The translations under genes and the position numbers were made by a program. Below the pieces are notes generated by a model. That model saw nothing but the letters and a program-made list of their open reading frames with translations. It had not been told where the DNA came from and did not search any database. This document shows, piece by piece, positions 26,730-35,521 of a DNA stretch of 64,000 bases. Source of the stretch: Microcoleus asticus IPMA8 (GTDB lineage Bacteria; Cyanobacteriota; Cyanobacteriia; Cyanobacteriales; Microcoleaceae). Position 1 is the first letter of the stretch. Every line of letters starts with the position of its first letter. Location of the stretch: positions 15,892 through 79,891 of the forward strand of contig NZ_SRRZ01000019.1 in assembly GCF_013179805.1 (NCBI RefSeq), in the 5' to 3' direction.

Positions 26730-27479
26730 TCATGATATTGAAGACACGGAGGAGAGGGGCTGTAGCGGGCCTATTTGCGATATCTGTTCGGCGAGCCAGC
26801 TTTCAAAGAGTTCGTTAATCAAGTGCAGCCGCATCGATTCATCGAGCTGGGCCGGCATGAACTTTTCTAGTCGAATAATTACCATCCATTCTGCCAGAGG
26901 ACGCGGCGTCCAGAGTTGATTTTGCTGGCTGACGGACAAAAGTTTGCTGATTGCCGGGTGGGGCTGGCTGAGGGGTACAGGGCCCAACAAGCCGCCGGAC
27001 TTGGACTCCGGCCCTTCGGAAAAGTCGCGAGCCACTTCAGCAAAGGTTTGTTCCCCTTCGAGGATGCGAAAGTAAAGTTCGTTTGCCAGTGCTGGATTTT
27101 TGGTGCGCACCAGGGAATAGACTACGTGGTCTAGGCTGGCTTTGCGGGTTAAAAAATAATTATCTACTTTAGGTCTCCAAGTGGCTTGCTTAAATTTTTC
27201 GATCAGCAAGGGCCTAACGGCCATCTCTTGAAGTTCTTCTTCGGTCATGTTTTGGCTGCGCAGCCAAGCTTCTTTGGCTTCGGGGGCGGTCAGTTGGTGT
27301 TGTGCCAGAAAGTTCTCGACGGCGGATTGGCGTTCTTCGTCGCTGCAACTAAAGGATGCGATCGCTTGGTCTACTATTACACCCCGCAAGAATTGTGGCA
27401 TCAACTGGTACCGCTTCAGGAGCGATGGCATATCCTGAGCTTGCAGTAATTTATCGCCTATTTGAAAAAGTCCTGTCAT
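26730..27479 (-). CDS. Parvulin-type peptidyl-prolyl isomerase of the type I secretion unit
   Basis: 249 residues with no signal peptide. The N-terminal ~100 residues are SurA-like helices (IVDQAIASFSCSDEERQSAV, LTAPEAKEAWL); the PpiC domain is at ~110-205, with FAEVARDFSEGPESKSGGLLG, the core signature of parvulins, and ISKLLSVSQQNQLW after it. It would isomerise prolyl bonds or chaperone a client. The gene heads a minus-strand run with the ABC exporter and HlyD genes, so it probably keeps the exported substrate in a secretion-competent state. Cytosolic location is inferred from the absent signal. The gap to the exporter gene is 132 bases of repeat DNA. Confidence 0.88.
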   Translation of the reverse strand: MTGLFQIGDKLLQAQDMPSLLKRYQLMPQFLRGVIVDQAIASFSCSDEERQSAVENFLAQHQLTAPEAKEAWLRSQNMTEEELQEMAVRPLLIEKFKQATWRPKVDNYFLTRKASLDHVVYSLVRTKNPALANELYFRILEGEQTFAEVARDFSEGPESKSGGLLGPVPLSQPHPAISKLLSVSQQNQLWTPRPLAEWMVIIRLEKFMPAQLDESMRLHLINELFESWLAEQISQIGPLQPLSSVSSIS

Positions 27480-27796
27480 TTTTTTATCTCCAACTGACTT
27501 GCGCTTCCCCTTTTAATTTAGCTGTGGCAGGAAAAGAGCGACAACCACTAACCCCTCGATTCCCCGATGATAGCAGACCGTCAGCGGGCTAGCGCTATTG
27601 CTGTCTATTTCTTGACGCTCTGCCTAGCGAGGGGTTCCCCGCGTGTCTCACAATGGTAGTGGAATAAGGCGAGAGTGGGATCGGGCGAGAGTGGAAAAAT
27701 CTTTCTTCTGCCATCTTCCTTCTTATCTCAACATCCATCCGTTAAATCCGTTAAAACCCGTATACTGCTTCGTCGCCGAACTTCCTTCTTCCTTCA
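27480..27796. other. intergenic region upstream of the secretion unit
   Basis: 317 bases containing the presumed promoter of the isomerase-ABC-HlyD run. Short direct repeats are visible (CCGTTAAATCCGTTAAAACC near 27738-27757 and a repeated GCGAGAGTGG near 27670-27693). No RNA gene or clear promoter was recognised. Confidence 0.3.
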
Positions 27797-30700
27797 CTAT
27801 CGGAATAGCCTTTCAAACAGTGTTCCGAGTTGGGTCGAGCAAGCGCGACTGTCGAGATATTTGGGGTTTGCCGCCATTTTTTGCTGGATTCGATCGCGGT
27901 AGTGCCGGCGCAGTTCTAGGTTGTTTCCCAATGCTGTACTCAGCTCTATATAAGAGTTCTCGCTGTTTGCTACCAGTTCCGGAAGTAGCAGTTCTTCGAG
28001 CACTGCGGCTGATTGTCGCGATCGAGTTGTTTGCCCTTTTCTTACCACTACAGGCAACCCTGCCAACAGCGGTTCTGCTAAGGAGCAGGCACTGCTGTAT
28101 GGATAGGTGTCTAAATATATATCAGCCAATTCCAGACATTTTATGCAATCTGCGCGAGATGGCAGCGCTTTAATTACAACTAAGCGCTTTTTGTCAATGC
28201 CAAATTCCGCAAATAGCGATCGAATTTGTTTGTAAAAAAGTACCGTCGGATAGTTTTCATTGCGGGAACTAAAGGGATACAAAACTAAAAGAGAATTCGG
28301 TACGGCAGCAATAATTTTTGCCCAAGTTTTTCTCAATTCTGGGATAATTGTAAAAGCTTGAGCGCCGGACATGAACACTACAGATTCGTCGGTGGCTCCC
28401 CAACTCCTGCGAGTCGGTTCAACGGTCGCAGGTGCTGATGCTACAGTATAGCTTAAACAAACTCCCGAGCCTTTTAAAGTAATTAATTTTTCGCGATACT
28501 CTGCAGCAGCACCGGCGGGCAATGTCAAATCTCCGGCAATAAAATAATCGATATTTCGGGCGCCGGTAGTGGCGGGGGTTGATGCACCGGTAGCTATTTG
28601 CACTCGCGCTAGCCGGTGCAGGCACAGCAGGGCGCTTGGTTGGGCAGTGTCGGTAGTATTGGTGCAGATTAGCAGAATATCTAAATCGTGCGATCGAATT
28701 TCTCGGACTTGATTTGGCAAATCTTCTGACAGTTGCACCAGTTTGTCGGCGCAATTTTCGCAATATTTCCCCAGTTGCTCGTCTTGTACCTGGAAATGGT
28801 ACACGATAATTTCAAATTTGCTTCTGTCTAAATATTCAAAACTCGCAATTGCAGCACGAGTCTCGGATTTATTATTAATTTTATCTAGTAAAAAACCTAC
28901 TCTAATTTTAGTTGTTTCAGATTTTATATGAGCAGGATTCCAGTCTATTTGACAGCCGATATTTTTCAAATGATGTTCCAAAATATCAGCTCGCTGGGTG
29001 AATATATCGAACAAATTTGCCTCGCTTAAGTACAAAGCTTTGAAGCTAATATTTTGCGTCATAAATGCCGCTAAATAACGCCAAACTTCCGCATCGGGAA
29101 AACTGGCGATATTAGCAGCGACGTACTTGATTAGCTGCTGGAAATATTCAGAGTACCTTTCAACTTCCCACTTTTCTTGCAAATAACTGGGAGACTGAAA
29201 TAAGAATGTCAGAAAATCGTCAAAAAACCACTGAGGAATCGCTGCATTTTTATACTCTAGCGGCAACTGATAAGCGTCGCAGTACAGCATCGCTGCGAGG
29301 GGATATTGAATCTTATCGGCAATTTCCCCTCCTCCAGCAAGTTTCGAGGATAACTGCTGGACAAAACTTTGTTCTGACTCAGTTAAAGGTTCATTTTTGA
29401 GACCGCTATCTAGTAGCAACTTATGAGATTTACCCGCTTCTTGCGAGTAAGAACTTTCTAATTTTTCCGCAGGCAAATTCAGCCAATTTCTAGCTATCTG
29501 TTGGCGGTATTGCCGCAGTTGCGCGAGAATAGACTGGTTTGATGGCGATTTTTTGTACTGCTCAACCAGTGCTGACAAGTCAAATATACGAGGCTGGGTT
29601 CTTAATGCCAATTTGTGGCGAATTGTCTGTTTGATTTGTTTATTAAGGAAACTGTAATCAGGACTATTTAGTAGTTTATTGTAAAATCTGACTACATCCT
29701 TATGATTTTCCCCAGCAGCGAAGTTTTTCCAAGTTTGTTGTTCGGGATGAATCCGCAGTGACGACAGTTTTTCGTTTACAAACCCGATGTGATAATTCCC
29801 CATGATTCGCCACCACATATCTAAGTCTACATACTGAGATAATCCCGAATCAAATAATCCTATTTCGGTAAAGACTCGGGCGGCAATTAAGACGGTACTC
29901 GGTTCGCCAATTTTGTTTATGGGGTTGCTCAAGCAGTTAGTATCTGCCAGTAATTCTTTTCCTGGCTGAATAGATTTTAAATTCGACCAACTTTTATGCA
30001 AATCTTTAATTGATTGGGAAGCTCTCCGCAAAATCGGGTTAGATTCATCTTCAGCTATGGTGATGCCGCGCGGAGAGAAAACCATACCTATTTTTGGGTG
30101 TTGTTGGGCGACTGCGACCATTTTCTCAATACATTCTGGTGCGAGCAAGTCGTCTTGAAAGAGAAATTTAATGTATTGACCTTTTGCTTGGGATATGCAA
30201 AAGTTCCAGTTTTGTGATAAGCCGTAGTTGCGGTGCAGTACGATGCGGAAATCGACTGAGGTTTGTAATTGGAATGATTGGGCGATCGCAATTGTGCGGT
30301 CTGTGGAGCCGTCGTCGGATATAATCAGTTCTATGTTAGGGTAGGTTTGGGCTAAAGCACTTTTGATTGCTTCCCCAATAAATGCTTCTCCGTTGTAGGT
30401 CGGAATGCAAATGCTAACCTTCGGCTGCTCGTTTAGCAGTTCTCCTTTTGATTGACTTTGTTGCTGAGATGGCGACAAGTTAGCCCTAATTTTGGCAGAG
30501 TTCGCTTTGGCTGTTCCTGACAGAGGTATGCTTTGAAATTTATCGGTAATCTCGGCAATATATTCGAGACGTTTTCTAATTTTATTCCCTGTAGCTTGCG
30601 GGTTGAGTAAAGTCTTAATTTCCTCAGCAGCTATCGCTCCAATTTGTTTAGCTTCCCGGTAATTGTTGAAGACGTACCGCATTAAATCAGCAGCGTGTTC

Positions 30701-31645
30701 CACATCCGCTTCTGCCCAAACATTGCCTTTTTTGTAAGGCCCGCAATCTTTCTCAATTGGGATTAACTTATACTTGACTAAATAGCTGTTGCCGACATTC
30801 ATAAATTCTGTATTTGATGAATAGCCGGTGGCAATTACGGGTTTGCCGTAAAACATGGCTTCAGCCATTGTTAAGCCAAATCCTTCGCAGCGGTGCAGGG
30901 ATAGATAACAGTCGCAATTGTACAGCAAACCGTTAATTCCATCTTTGGACAAATACCCGTCTAGATGTTTGATATTTGAAGAATTTTCTAGGGCAGAATT
31001 TAACAATTTTTGCTGCTCAATATTTTTGTCTGAGTTGGAAGATTTGAGAATTAACAATAGGCGGTCATCTTCGCCAAAAGCTTGTTTAAATGCTTGAATG
31101 GCCGCTAAAGGATTTTTGCGCTCGATGCGGCTGGAAAAGTCGAACACAAACAAGAAAATAAATTTATCTTTAGGTAAATTCAGTGCTTCTCTGCTAAGGG
31201 AAGGTGCGGGGAGAGCAATACTGGGCATCATTTTGATAACGGGAATTGGCGAGATTGCGGAAATTGCCTCGGCGCAATAGTTGCTATAAGTCCATATTTC
31301 GTGAAAGTTATTAAAGGCTGGCTGCCATTCAGGGGGAAATGCGGGAAGTTCCCAGGCCCAAAAGGCGATATTGTATTTGTTTTCAAAATAGCTGGAATCT
31401 GTATGTTTGATAAATGTTGCAACTTCATCTGCGTTGACTTGAATTAAGTTGATGGGATGGGGATTGTCTGGGCTAAAATTTTGATAGGTGGTGTCTTGTT
31501 TGCGGTGGGGACTGCGGGTAAAATTGTTGATATTGAAAGGAATGTTGGCGGCTTCTGTGGCTCTGATGTTGGCTCGGACACCTTCTCCTATGCCAAATTC
31601 GCCGCTGATGTAGCCGGCGATGTTAATTCCTAGATTGTGGTTCAT
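27797..31645 (-). CDS. Trimodular glycosyltransferase GT4-GT2-GT41
   Basis: 1282 residues, three transferase modules. Residues 1-~370 are GT4 (GYISGEFGIGEGVRANIRA, and HRCEGFGLTMAEAMFYGKPV with the EX7E donor motif). Residues ~405-640 are GT2 (VSICIPTYNGEAFIGEAI, IISDDGSTDRT, FLFQDD). Residues ~910-1282 match GT41/OGT-SPINDLY proteins (KIRVGFLLDK, then ELADIYLDTYPYSSACSLAE and GLPVVVRKGQ). The segment between 640 and 910 is helical, perhaps TPR-like. GT41 enzymes, including HMW1C-type ones, glycosylate proteins in the cytosol, so this may build a short chain on a protein. It lies upstream of the type I secretion genes on the same strand, 317 bases away. Acceptor and sugars unknown. Confidence 0.85.
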   Translation of the reverse strand: MNHNLGINIAGYISGEFGIGEGVRANIRATEAANIPFNINNFTRSPHRKQDTTYQNFSPDNPHPINLIQVNADEVATFIKHTDSSYFENKYNIAFWAWELPAFPPEWQPAFNNFHEIWTYSNYCAEAISAISPIPVIKMMPSIALPAPSLSREALNLPKDKFIFLFVFDFSSRIERKNPLAAIQAFKQAFGEDDRLLLILKSSNSDKNIEQQKLLNSALENSSNIKHLDGYLSKDGINGLLYNCDCYLSLHRCEGFGLTMAEAMFYGKPVIATGYSSNTEFMNVGNSYLVKYKLIPIEKDCGPYKKGNVWAEADVEHAADLMRYVFNNYREAKQIGAIAAEEIKTLLNPQATGNKIRKRLEYIAEITDKFQSIPLSGTAKANSAKIRANLSPSQQQSQSKGELLNEQPKVSICIPTYNGEAFIGEAIKSALAQTYPNIELIISDDGSTDRTIAIAQSFQLQTSVDFRIVLHRNYGLSQNWNFCISQAKGQYIKFLFQDDLLAPECIEKMVAVAQQHPKIGMVFSPRGITIAEDESNPILRRASQSIKDLHKSWSNLKSIQPGKELLADTNCLSNPINKIGEPSTVLIAARVFTEIGLFDSGLSQYVDLDMWWRIMGNYHIGFVNEKLSSLRIHPEQQTWKNFAAGENHKDVVRFYNKLLNSPDYSFLNKQIKQTIRHKLALRTQPRIFDLSALVEQYKKSPSNQSILAQLRQYRQQIARNWLNLPAEKLESSYSQEAGKSHKLLLDSGLKNEPLTESEQSFVQQLSSKLAGGGEIADKIQYPLAAMLYCDAYQLPLEYKNAAIPQWFFDDFLTFLFQSPSYLQEKWEVERYSEYFQQLIKYVAANIASFPDAEVWRYLAAFMTQNISFKALYLSEANLFDIFTQRADILEHHLKNIGCQIDWNPAHIKSETTKIRVGFLLDKINNKSETRAAIASFEYLDRSKFEIIVYHFQVQDEQLGKYCENCADKLVQLSEDLPNQVREIRSHDLDILLICTNTTDTAQPSALLCLHRLARVQIATGASTPATTGARNIDYFIAGDLTLPAGAAAEYREKLITLKGSGVCLSYTVASAPATVEPTRRSWGATDESVVFMSGAQAFTIIPELRKTWAKIIAAVPNSLLVLYPFSSRNENYPTVLFYKQIRSLFAEFGIDKKRLVVIKALPSRADCIKCLELADIYLDTYPYSSACSLAEPLLAGLPVVVRKGQTTRSRQSAAVLEELLLPELVANSENSYIELSTALGNNLELRRHYRDRIQQKMAANPKYLDSRACSTQLGTLFERLFR

Positions 31646-31810
31646 AGTTTATAATGTATTTAGCAAATTGTTGTGTAAATTTTTGGGAAAAAAGCAGAAT
31701 TAATGGAGTTCATAAATTGCCATAAAGGAGGGTAGAAGTTTAGAATAAATTATAATTTTGCTCAATATTTGCTAAGATATAGCAATCCTTGCAGGATGGG
31801 TGAACAAGAT

Positions 31811-31870
31811 TAAATGAACTGCCAAGGGCGCAGAGAACGCAGAGGAAGAAAAGATAGGGAAGAGAAAGAG
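31811..31870. repeat. Purine-rich interspersed repeat, copy 3
   Basis: Contains GGGCGCAGAGAACGCAGAGG followed by a GAAGAAAAGATAGGGAAGAG tract; same family as 8071-8118 and 13290-13334. It directly borders a glycosyltransferase remnant. Confidence 0.65.
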
Positions 31871-31892
31871 TTGGCAACAGAAAATTTGGTGC

Positions 31893-31964
31893 TTGACAAA
31901 TGTGCCGATCGCTATTGTATACTGGCATCGCAATGCTAACCTTCGGCTGGTCGTCTGTTGGCAT
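31893..31964 (-). pseudogene. N-terminal remnant of a family 2 glycosyltransferase
   Basis: An ATG at 31964 opens MPTDDQPKVSIAMPVYNS, the standard first strand of a GT2 enzyme, but after about 24 residues the similarity ends and the frame runs through repeat DNA to a stop at 31740. The remnant resembles the GT2 module start in the large gene next door: TGCTAACCTTCGGCTG is shared between 31934-31949 and 30411-30426. It looks like the stump of a deleted or interrupted gene, or a partial duplication. Confidence 0.65.
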
Positions 31965-32014
31965 GGGTTGCTCGGTTTTATTTTACGATAAACTAATCAG
32001 GAATTTTAGAGAAA

Positions 32015-33688
32015 GTGATCGATCGCGCCAACCACGACCTGTTGAAGCTGCTACCGCCGGATGCTAAAGTCATTATTGAAATTGGCTGCGGTACGGGTTC
32101 TACAGGCGAACAGTACAAGCTGATCAATCCCCATTGTCAGTATATTGGCATTGAATGCGATCGAGAAAAAGCTAAAATTGCGGTCGATCGGCTAAACTGG
32201 GTGACGGTAGCCAATATTGAAGAAATTGCCCTCGAAAGTCTCGACATCGCTCCAGGAACCGTCGATTGTTTGCTTTTTGGCGACTTGCTACCCTACCTCA
32301 AAAATCCCTGGGATATCCTCAAGCAGTACAGTGCTTTGTTGAATCCAGAGGGGCAAATTCTCGCTAGAATCCCCAATGTTCAATACTGGCGGCGAATTGT
32401 CAATCTGCTGCGGGGACAGTGGGAAAATGCCGACAGCAAGATGCAGCACTGGTTTACCCTAGAAAGTATTAAATCACTATTTGCTCAAGCAGGATTGCAG
32501 GTTTATGAATTTCAAGGAAAGGGACACAAAACCGAAAATTTTGTCCGCTTTCAGGAATTGCTGCATCCAATGGTAAATGCTTTAGAGCTCACATCGAGCA
32601 GTTTTGCTACGGAAACAGGTGCTGAATATTATATCGTGCGATCGACAAAATCGACCGTACCTGCGCGCAGACTGCTGATTCAGACTATCATTATGGCTCC
32701 TACAGGGTGCGATCGCGTGCGAGTTTTGGAACCGGACAAATTTAGCGCCACAATTCCCGGTGTCCGCACCGTATGCGGCGTGAAAACAGCAGAGTTAATT
32801 CCGCCACTGTCTGGAGAAGAAAAAGTCTTCATCTGGCAGCGGACAATCATGCAATATCCCGGCTATATTCCCCAACTCAAAGAACTCCTGCAACAAGGCT
32901 ATTTAATAGTAGCGGAAATTGACGACAATCCCATCCGCCGCCGCGAATACGCCGACAATAATTATCTCAGCTATCGCGGCTGTCACTGCGTGCAAACTTC
33001 TACAGAACCGCTAGCAAAAATTTTGCGGCACTACAATCCCAATGTTGCCGTATTTCCCAATCAATTAGCTTATCTACCTCCGCCGCGAATTTATCCCGCA
33101 GAAGATACAGTCACAATCTTCTTTGGTGCCCTCAACCGCGAAAAAGATTGGCGGCCAATTATGGCAGCGCTCAATCGAGTCTTAATCGCACACAAGCACC
33201 GGATTCGAGTTAAAGTAATCCACGACAGCCGATTTTTTGAATCCTTGGAAATACAGCAAAAAGAATTTGAACCATTTTGCAGTTACGAACGGTATCAAGA
33301 AATTATGTACAGTTGCGATATAGCTTTGCTGCCGCTCGTTCCCAACCCGGTTAACGAAATGAAATCCGACTTAAAATTTATTGAATGTGCAGCGCGGGGA
33401 GTAGCGGTGCTGGCAAGTCCCACCGTGTACGAACATTCGATTGTCGAAGGTGAAACCGGATTTATTTATAGATATGAAAAAGAGTTTGAAACCAAACTAA
33501 ATTCGCTGATTTCTGACACTTCTATGCGCCGGAAAATAGCCGCGAATGCTTACGAATGGGTGCGCGACAATCGCTTGCTGTGCGGGCACTACCGGCAGCG
33601 GCGAGATTGGTACTTACAAATGCGGGACGAGTTGCCGCGTTTAAATGCTGAGTTGCGCGATCGCCTGCCGGAGTTATTTGGTGGCTAA
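32015..33688 (+). CDS. Bifunctional SAM methyltransferase - glycosyltransferase fusion
   Basis: 557 residues from GTG 32015, preceded by AGAGAAA. Residues 1-~215 are a class I methyltransferase (VIIEIGCGTGSTGEQ as motif I, IGIECDREKA as motif II, then LLFGDLLPYLKNPW). From ~230 onward is a GT-B glycosyltransferase: GYLIVAEIDDNP, IFFGALNREKDWRPI as a C-terminal-lobe start, and LPLVPNPVNEMKSDLKFIECAARGV in place of the usual donor EX7E loop. Linking both activities suggests ordered addition and methylation of a sugar on one glycan. The next gene on the strand, 83 bases on, is another probable transferase. Acceptor unknown. Confidence 0.82.
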   Translation: MIDRANHDLLKLLPPDAKVIIEIGCGTGSTGEQYKLINPHCQYIGIECDREKAKIAVDRLNWVTVANIEEIALESLDIAPGTVDCLLFGDLLPYLKNPWDILKQYSALLNPEGQILARIPNVQYWRRIVNLLRGQWENADSKMQHWFTLESIKSLFAQAGLQVYEFQGKGHKTENFVRFQELLHPMVNALELTSSSFATETGAEYYIVRSTKSTVPARRLLIQTIIMAPTGCDRVRVLEPDKFSATIPGVRTVCGVKTAELIPPLSGEEKVFIWQRTIMQYPGYIPQLKELLQQGYLIVAEIDDNPIRRREYADNNYLSYRGCHCVQTSTEPLAKILRHYNPNVAVFPNQLAYLPPPRIYPAEDTVTIFFGALNREKDWRPIMAALNRVLIAHKHRIRVKVIHDSRFFESLEIQQKEFEPFCSYERYQEIMYSCDIALLPLVPNPVNEMKSDLKFIECAARGVAVLASPTVYEHSIVEGETGFIYRYEKEFETKLNSLISDTSMRRKIAANAYEWVRDNRLLCGHYRQRRDWYLQMRDELPRLNAELRDRLPELFGG

Positions 33689-33771
33689 ATGCGGTAAGAT
33701 TTATAGGGTTATTGTGCGATCGTTCTGTTTAATTGTTTAATTGTTTAATTTTTAATTGTTACTCCACACCA

Positions 33772-34641
33772 ATGCGAATTCTATTCACTATTGCTCACTT
33801 TTACAATCCCAGCGGCGACGGGAAACACGCTTCCCAGCGAAATGATCCGCAACCGCGACTAAACGCTTTAACCGCTTGCGTGACATCGCTGCAAGCTTTG
33901 TACGGCAAATCTCAGTCCATGATTGACATTCGCGAATGTGCAATTATCCCAGCCAATCAATCTCAACAGCACGAAATTGACATTGTTATTTGCACTACTC
34001 AAGGCTATCATCTGTTGCCTCAACTGCCAGTGCAGCCCAGATGTTTTATGCACCACCCTACAAAATGCGAACCGCTGCTGTTGGGGTTTGAATGTCAAGC
34101 AGTTTTGCGAGCGTGTCTCGACAAATACGATTATTTTTGTTATTTAGAAGATGATTTAGTTCTGCACGATCCGTGGTTTTTCAGTAAATTAAATTGGTTT
34201 ACACATCACGGGGGAAATGGGAATTTGCTGCAACCTAATCGCTATGAAATATCGCCTCAAGGGGCTGTTTTTAAAGCATATGTTGATGGTGATTTAGCGG
34301 AAACAGCTACTGCTAAGTTTCAAAATGTGGAGGAACACCGGCAGTTAATGGGAAAAATTATGGAACAAGCAATCGCTTTTGAGCGGGCTTTGAATCCTCA
34401 TTCCGGCTGCTATTTTTTGAATGCGGAACAGATGGCATACTGGGCTAAGCAGTCTCATTTTTTGGACAGGGATACTAGCTTTATCGGCCCGCTGGAAAGT
34501 GCGGCGACTCTAGGAATTATGCGGACTTTTAGAGTTTATAAGTCCACTCCTGCTTATGCTAATTTTTTGGAAATTCAACATTTTGGAGCAAGTTTTCTGA
34601 AGTTGATTGGTAATAAGGTAAGGGTGCCGGAAGCAGGATGA
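33772..34641 (+). CDS. Putative GT-A-fold glycosyltransferase
   Basis: 289 residues from ATG 33772 (MRILFTIAHFYNPSGDGKHA). A DXD-like acidic motif sits in CYLEDDLVLHDPWFF, with a sizeable C-terminal region containing PHSGCYFLNAEQMAYW and DTSFIGPLESAATLG, a layout found in Leloir transferases of unassigned families. The preceding spacer has repeated TTAATTGTTTAATTG. The frame is open 13 codons further upstream but without a good start. Position directly after the methyltransferase-glycosyltransferase fusion supports a role in the same glycan. Family assignment is tentative. Confidence 0.6.
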   Translation: MRILFTIAHFYNPSGDGKHASQRNDPQPRLNALTACVTSLQALYGKSQSMIDIRECAIIPANQSQQHEIDIVICTTQGYHLLPQLPVQPRCFMHHPTKCEPLLLGFECQAVLRACLDKYDYFCYLEDDLVLHDPWFFSKLNWFTHHGGNGNLLQPNRYEISPQGAVFKAYVDGDLAETATAKFQNVEEHRQLMGKIMEQAIAFERALNPHSGCYFLNAEQMAYWAKQSHFLDRDTSFIGPLESAATLGIMRTFRVYKSTPAYANFLEIQHFGASFLKLIGNKVRVPEAG

Positions 34642-34681
34642 GTTAAGATATTCAGGTAAGCTGCAATACTTGAGAGGTAGC

Positions 34682-35509
34682 ATGAACCAGGCAACCGAAA
34701 AGATTGTCCTTCCCTCTCCCTTCCCCGACCACACGAAACTGCCAGAGGAAGATGGCTCTTTCGTGAAGAATTTTCAGGAGCATCCCCAGAGCATTATTTT
34801 GACTGATTCTATCGGGTCGGTGTTGCAACGGCTTCATCCCGATCGGCAATATGCTATAGGGCAAGACAGTGGCATCTACTGGCGAGAAACAGACCCGCTT
34901 GAAAAGGGAGCGGAAGCTCCTGATTGGTTCTACGTGCCGAACGTGCCACCAAGACTAGGAAATCAGATTCGTCGCTCTTACGTGCTGTGGCGGGAATTCA
35001 TGGCTCCGATGATTGCTTTGGAGTTCGCATCGGGAGACGGTTCACAAGAGCGAGACACAACGCCGTTATCGTACTCAGAAGTCGAATCGGCGCCAAGACC
35101 TGGGAAGTTTTGGGTCTATGAGCGGATCATGCGGATTCCGTATTATGGCATCTATGAGATCAATAGTGGCAGGCTGGAGGTTTACAGCCTGAACAATGGG
35201 TTTTACCAGCAGTTGCTTCCGAACTCGCGCGGTCATTATCCGATCGCGCCAATGGGCGTAGAATTAGGACTGTGGCAAGGCAGTTATCAAAACCAGACAA
35301 TGCTGTGGCTGCGGTGGTGGGACAGCGAGGGCAATTTGCTGCTGACAGGTACAGAACGAGCTTCCTTAGCAGAGCAGGCTTTGAGTGCAGAAGCCCAAGC
35401 GCGGCGGGATGCCATCCCTCGGTTGTTGGCAATGGGATTGAATACACAGCAAGTGGCAGAAGCACTCGGTTTATCAGTAGAGGAAGTTAGGCAGCATTCA
35501 CAATCTTAA
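34682..35509 (+). CDS. Uma2-family (DUF820) restriction-endonuclease-like protein
   Basis: 275 residues from ATG 34682, with GAGAGGTAG as a good ribosome binding site. The core resembles the Uma2/DUF820 fold, very abundant in cyanobacteria: EAPDWFYVPNVPP, ALEFASGDGSQERD in the position of the PD-(D/E)XK acidic residues, KFWVYERIMRIPYYGIY and LEVYSLNNGFY. The C-terminal LLAMGLNTQQVAEALGLSVEEV is a helical motif often attached to such proteins. The biological role of the family is not settled; nuclease activity is predicted from fold only. It lies 40 bases after a glycan gene but is probably unrelated. Confidence 0.8.
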   Translation: MNQATEKIVLPSPFPDHTKLPEEDGSFVKNFQEHPQSIILTDSIGSVLQRLHPDRQYAIGQDSGIYWRETDPLEKGAEAPDWFYVPNVPPRLGNQIRRSYVLWREFMAPMIALEFASGDGSQERDTTPLSYSEVESAPRPGKFWVYERIMRIPYYGIYEINSGRLEVYSLNNGFYQQLLPNSRGHYPIAPMGVELGLWQGSYQNQTMLWLRWWDSEGNLLLTGTERASLAEQALSAEAQARRDAIPRLLAMGLNTQQVAEALGLSVEEVRQHSQS

Positions 35510-35521
35510 TGTCGATTTTTA

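Noticed and set aside
34682..35509. Uma2 protein as a transposon or restriction system component
   Set aside because: No partner methyltransferase, transposase or terminal repeats flank it; the family is common as single genes in cyanobacteria.
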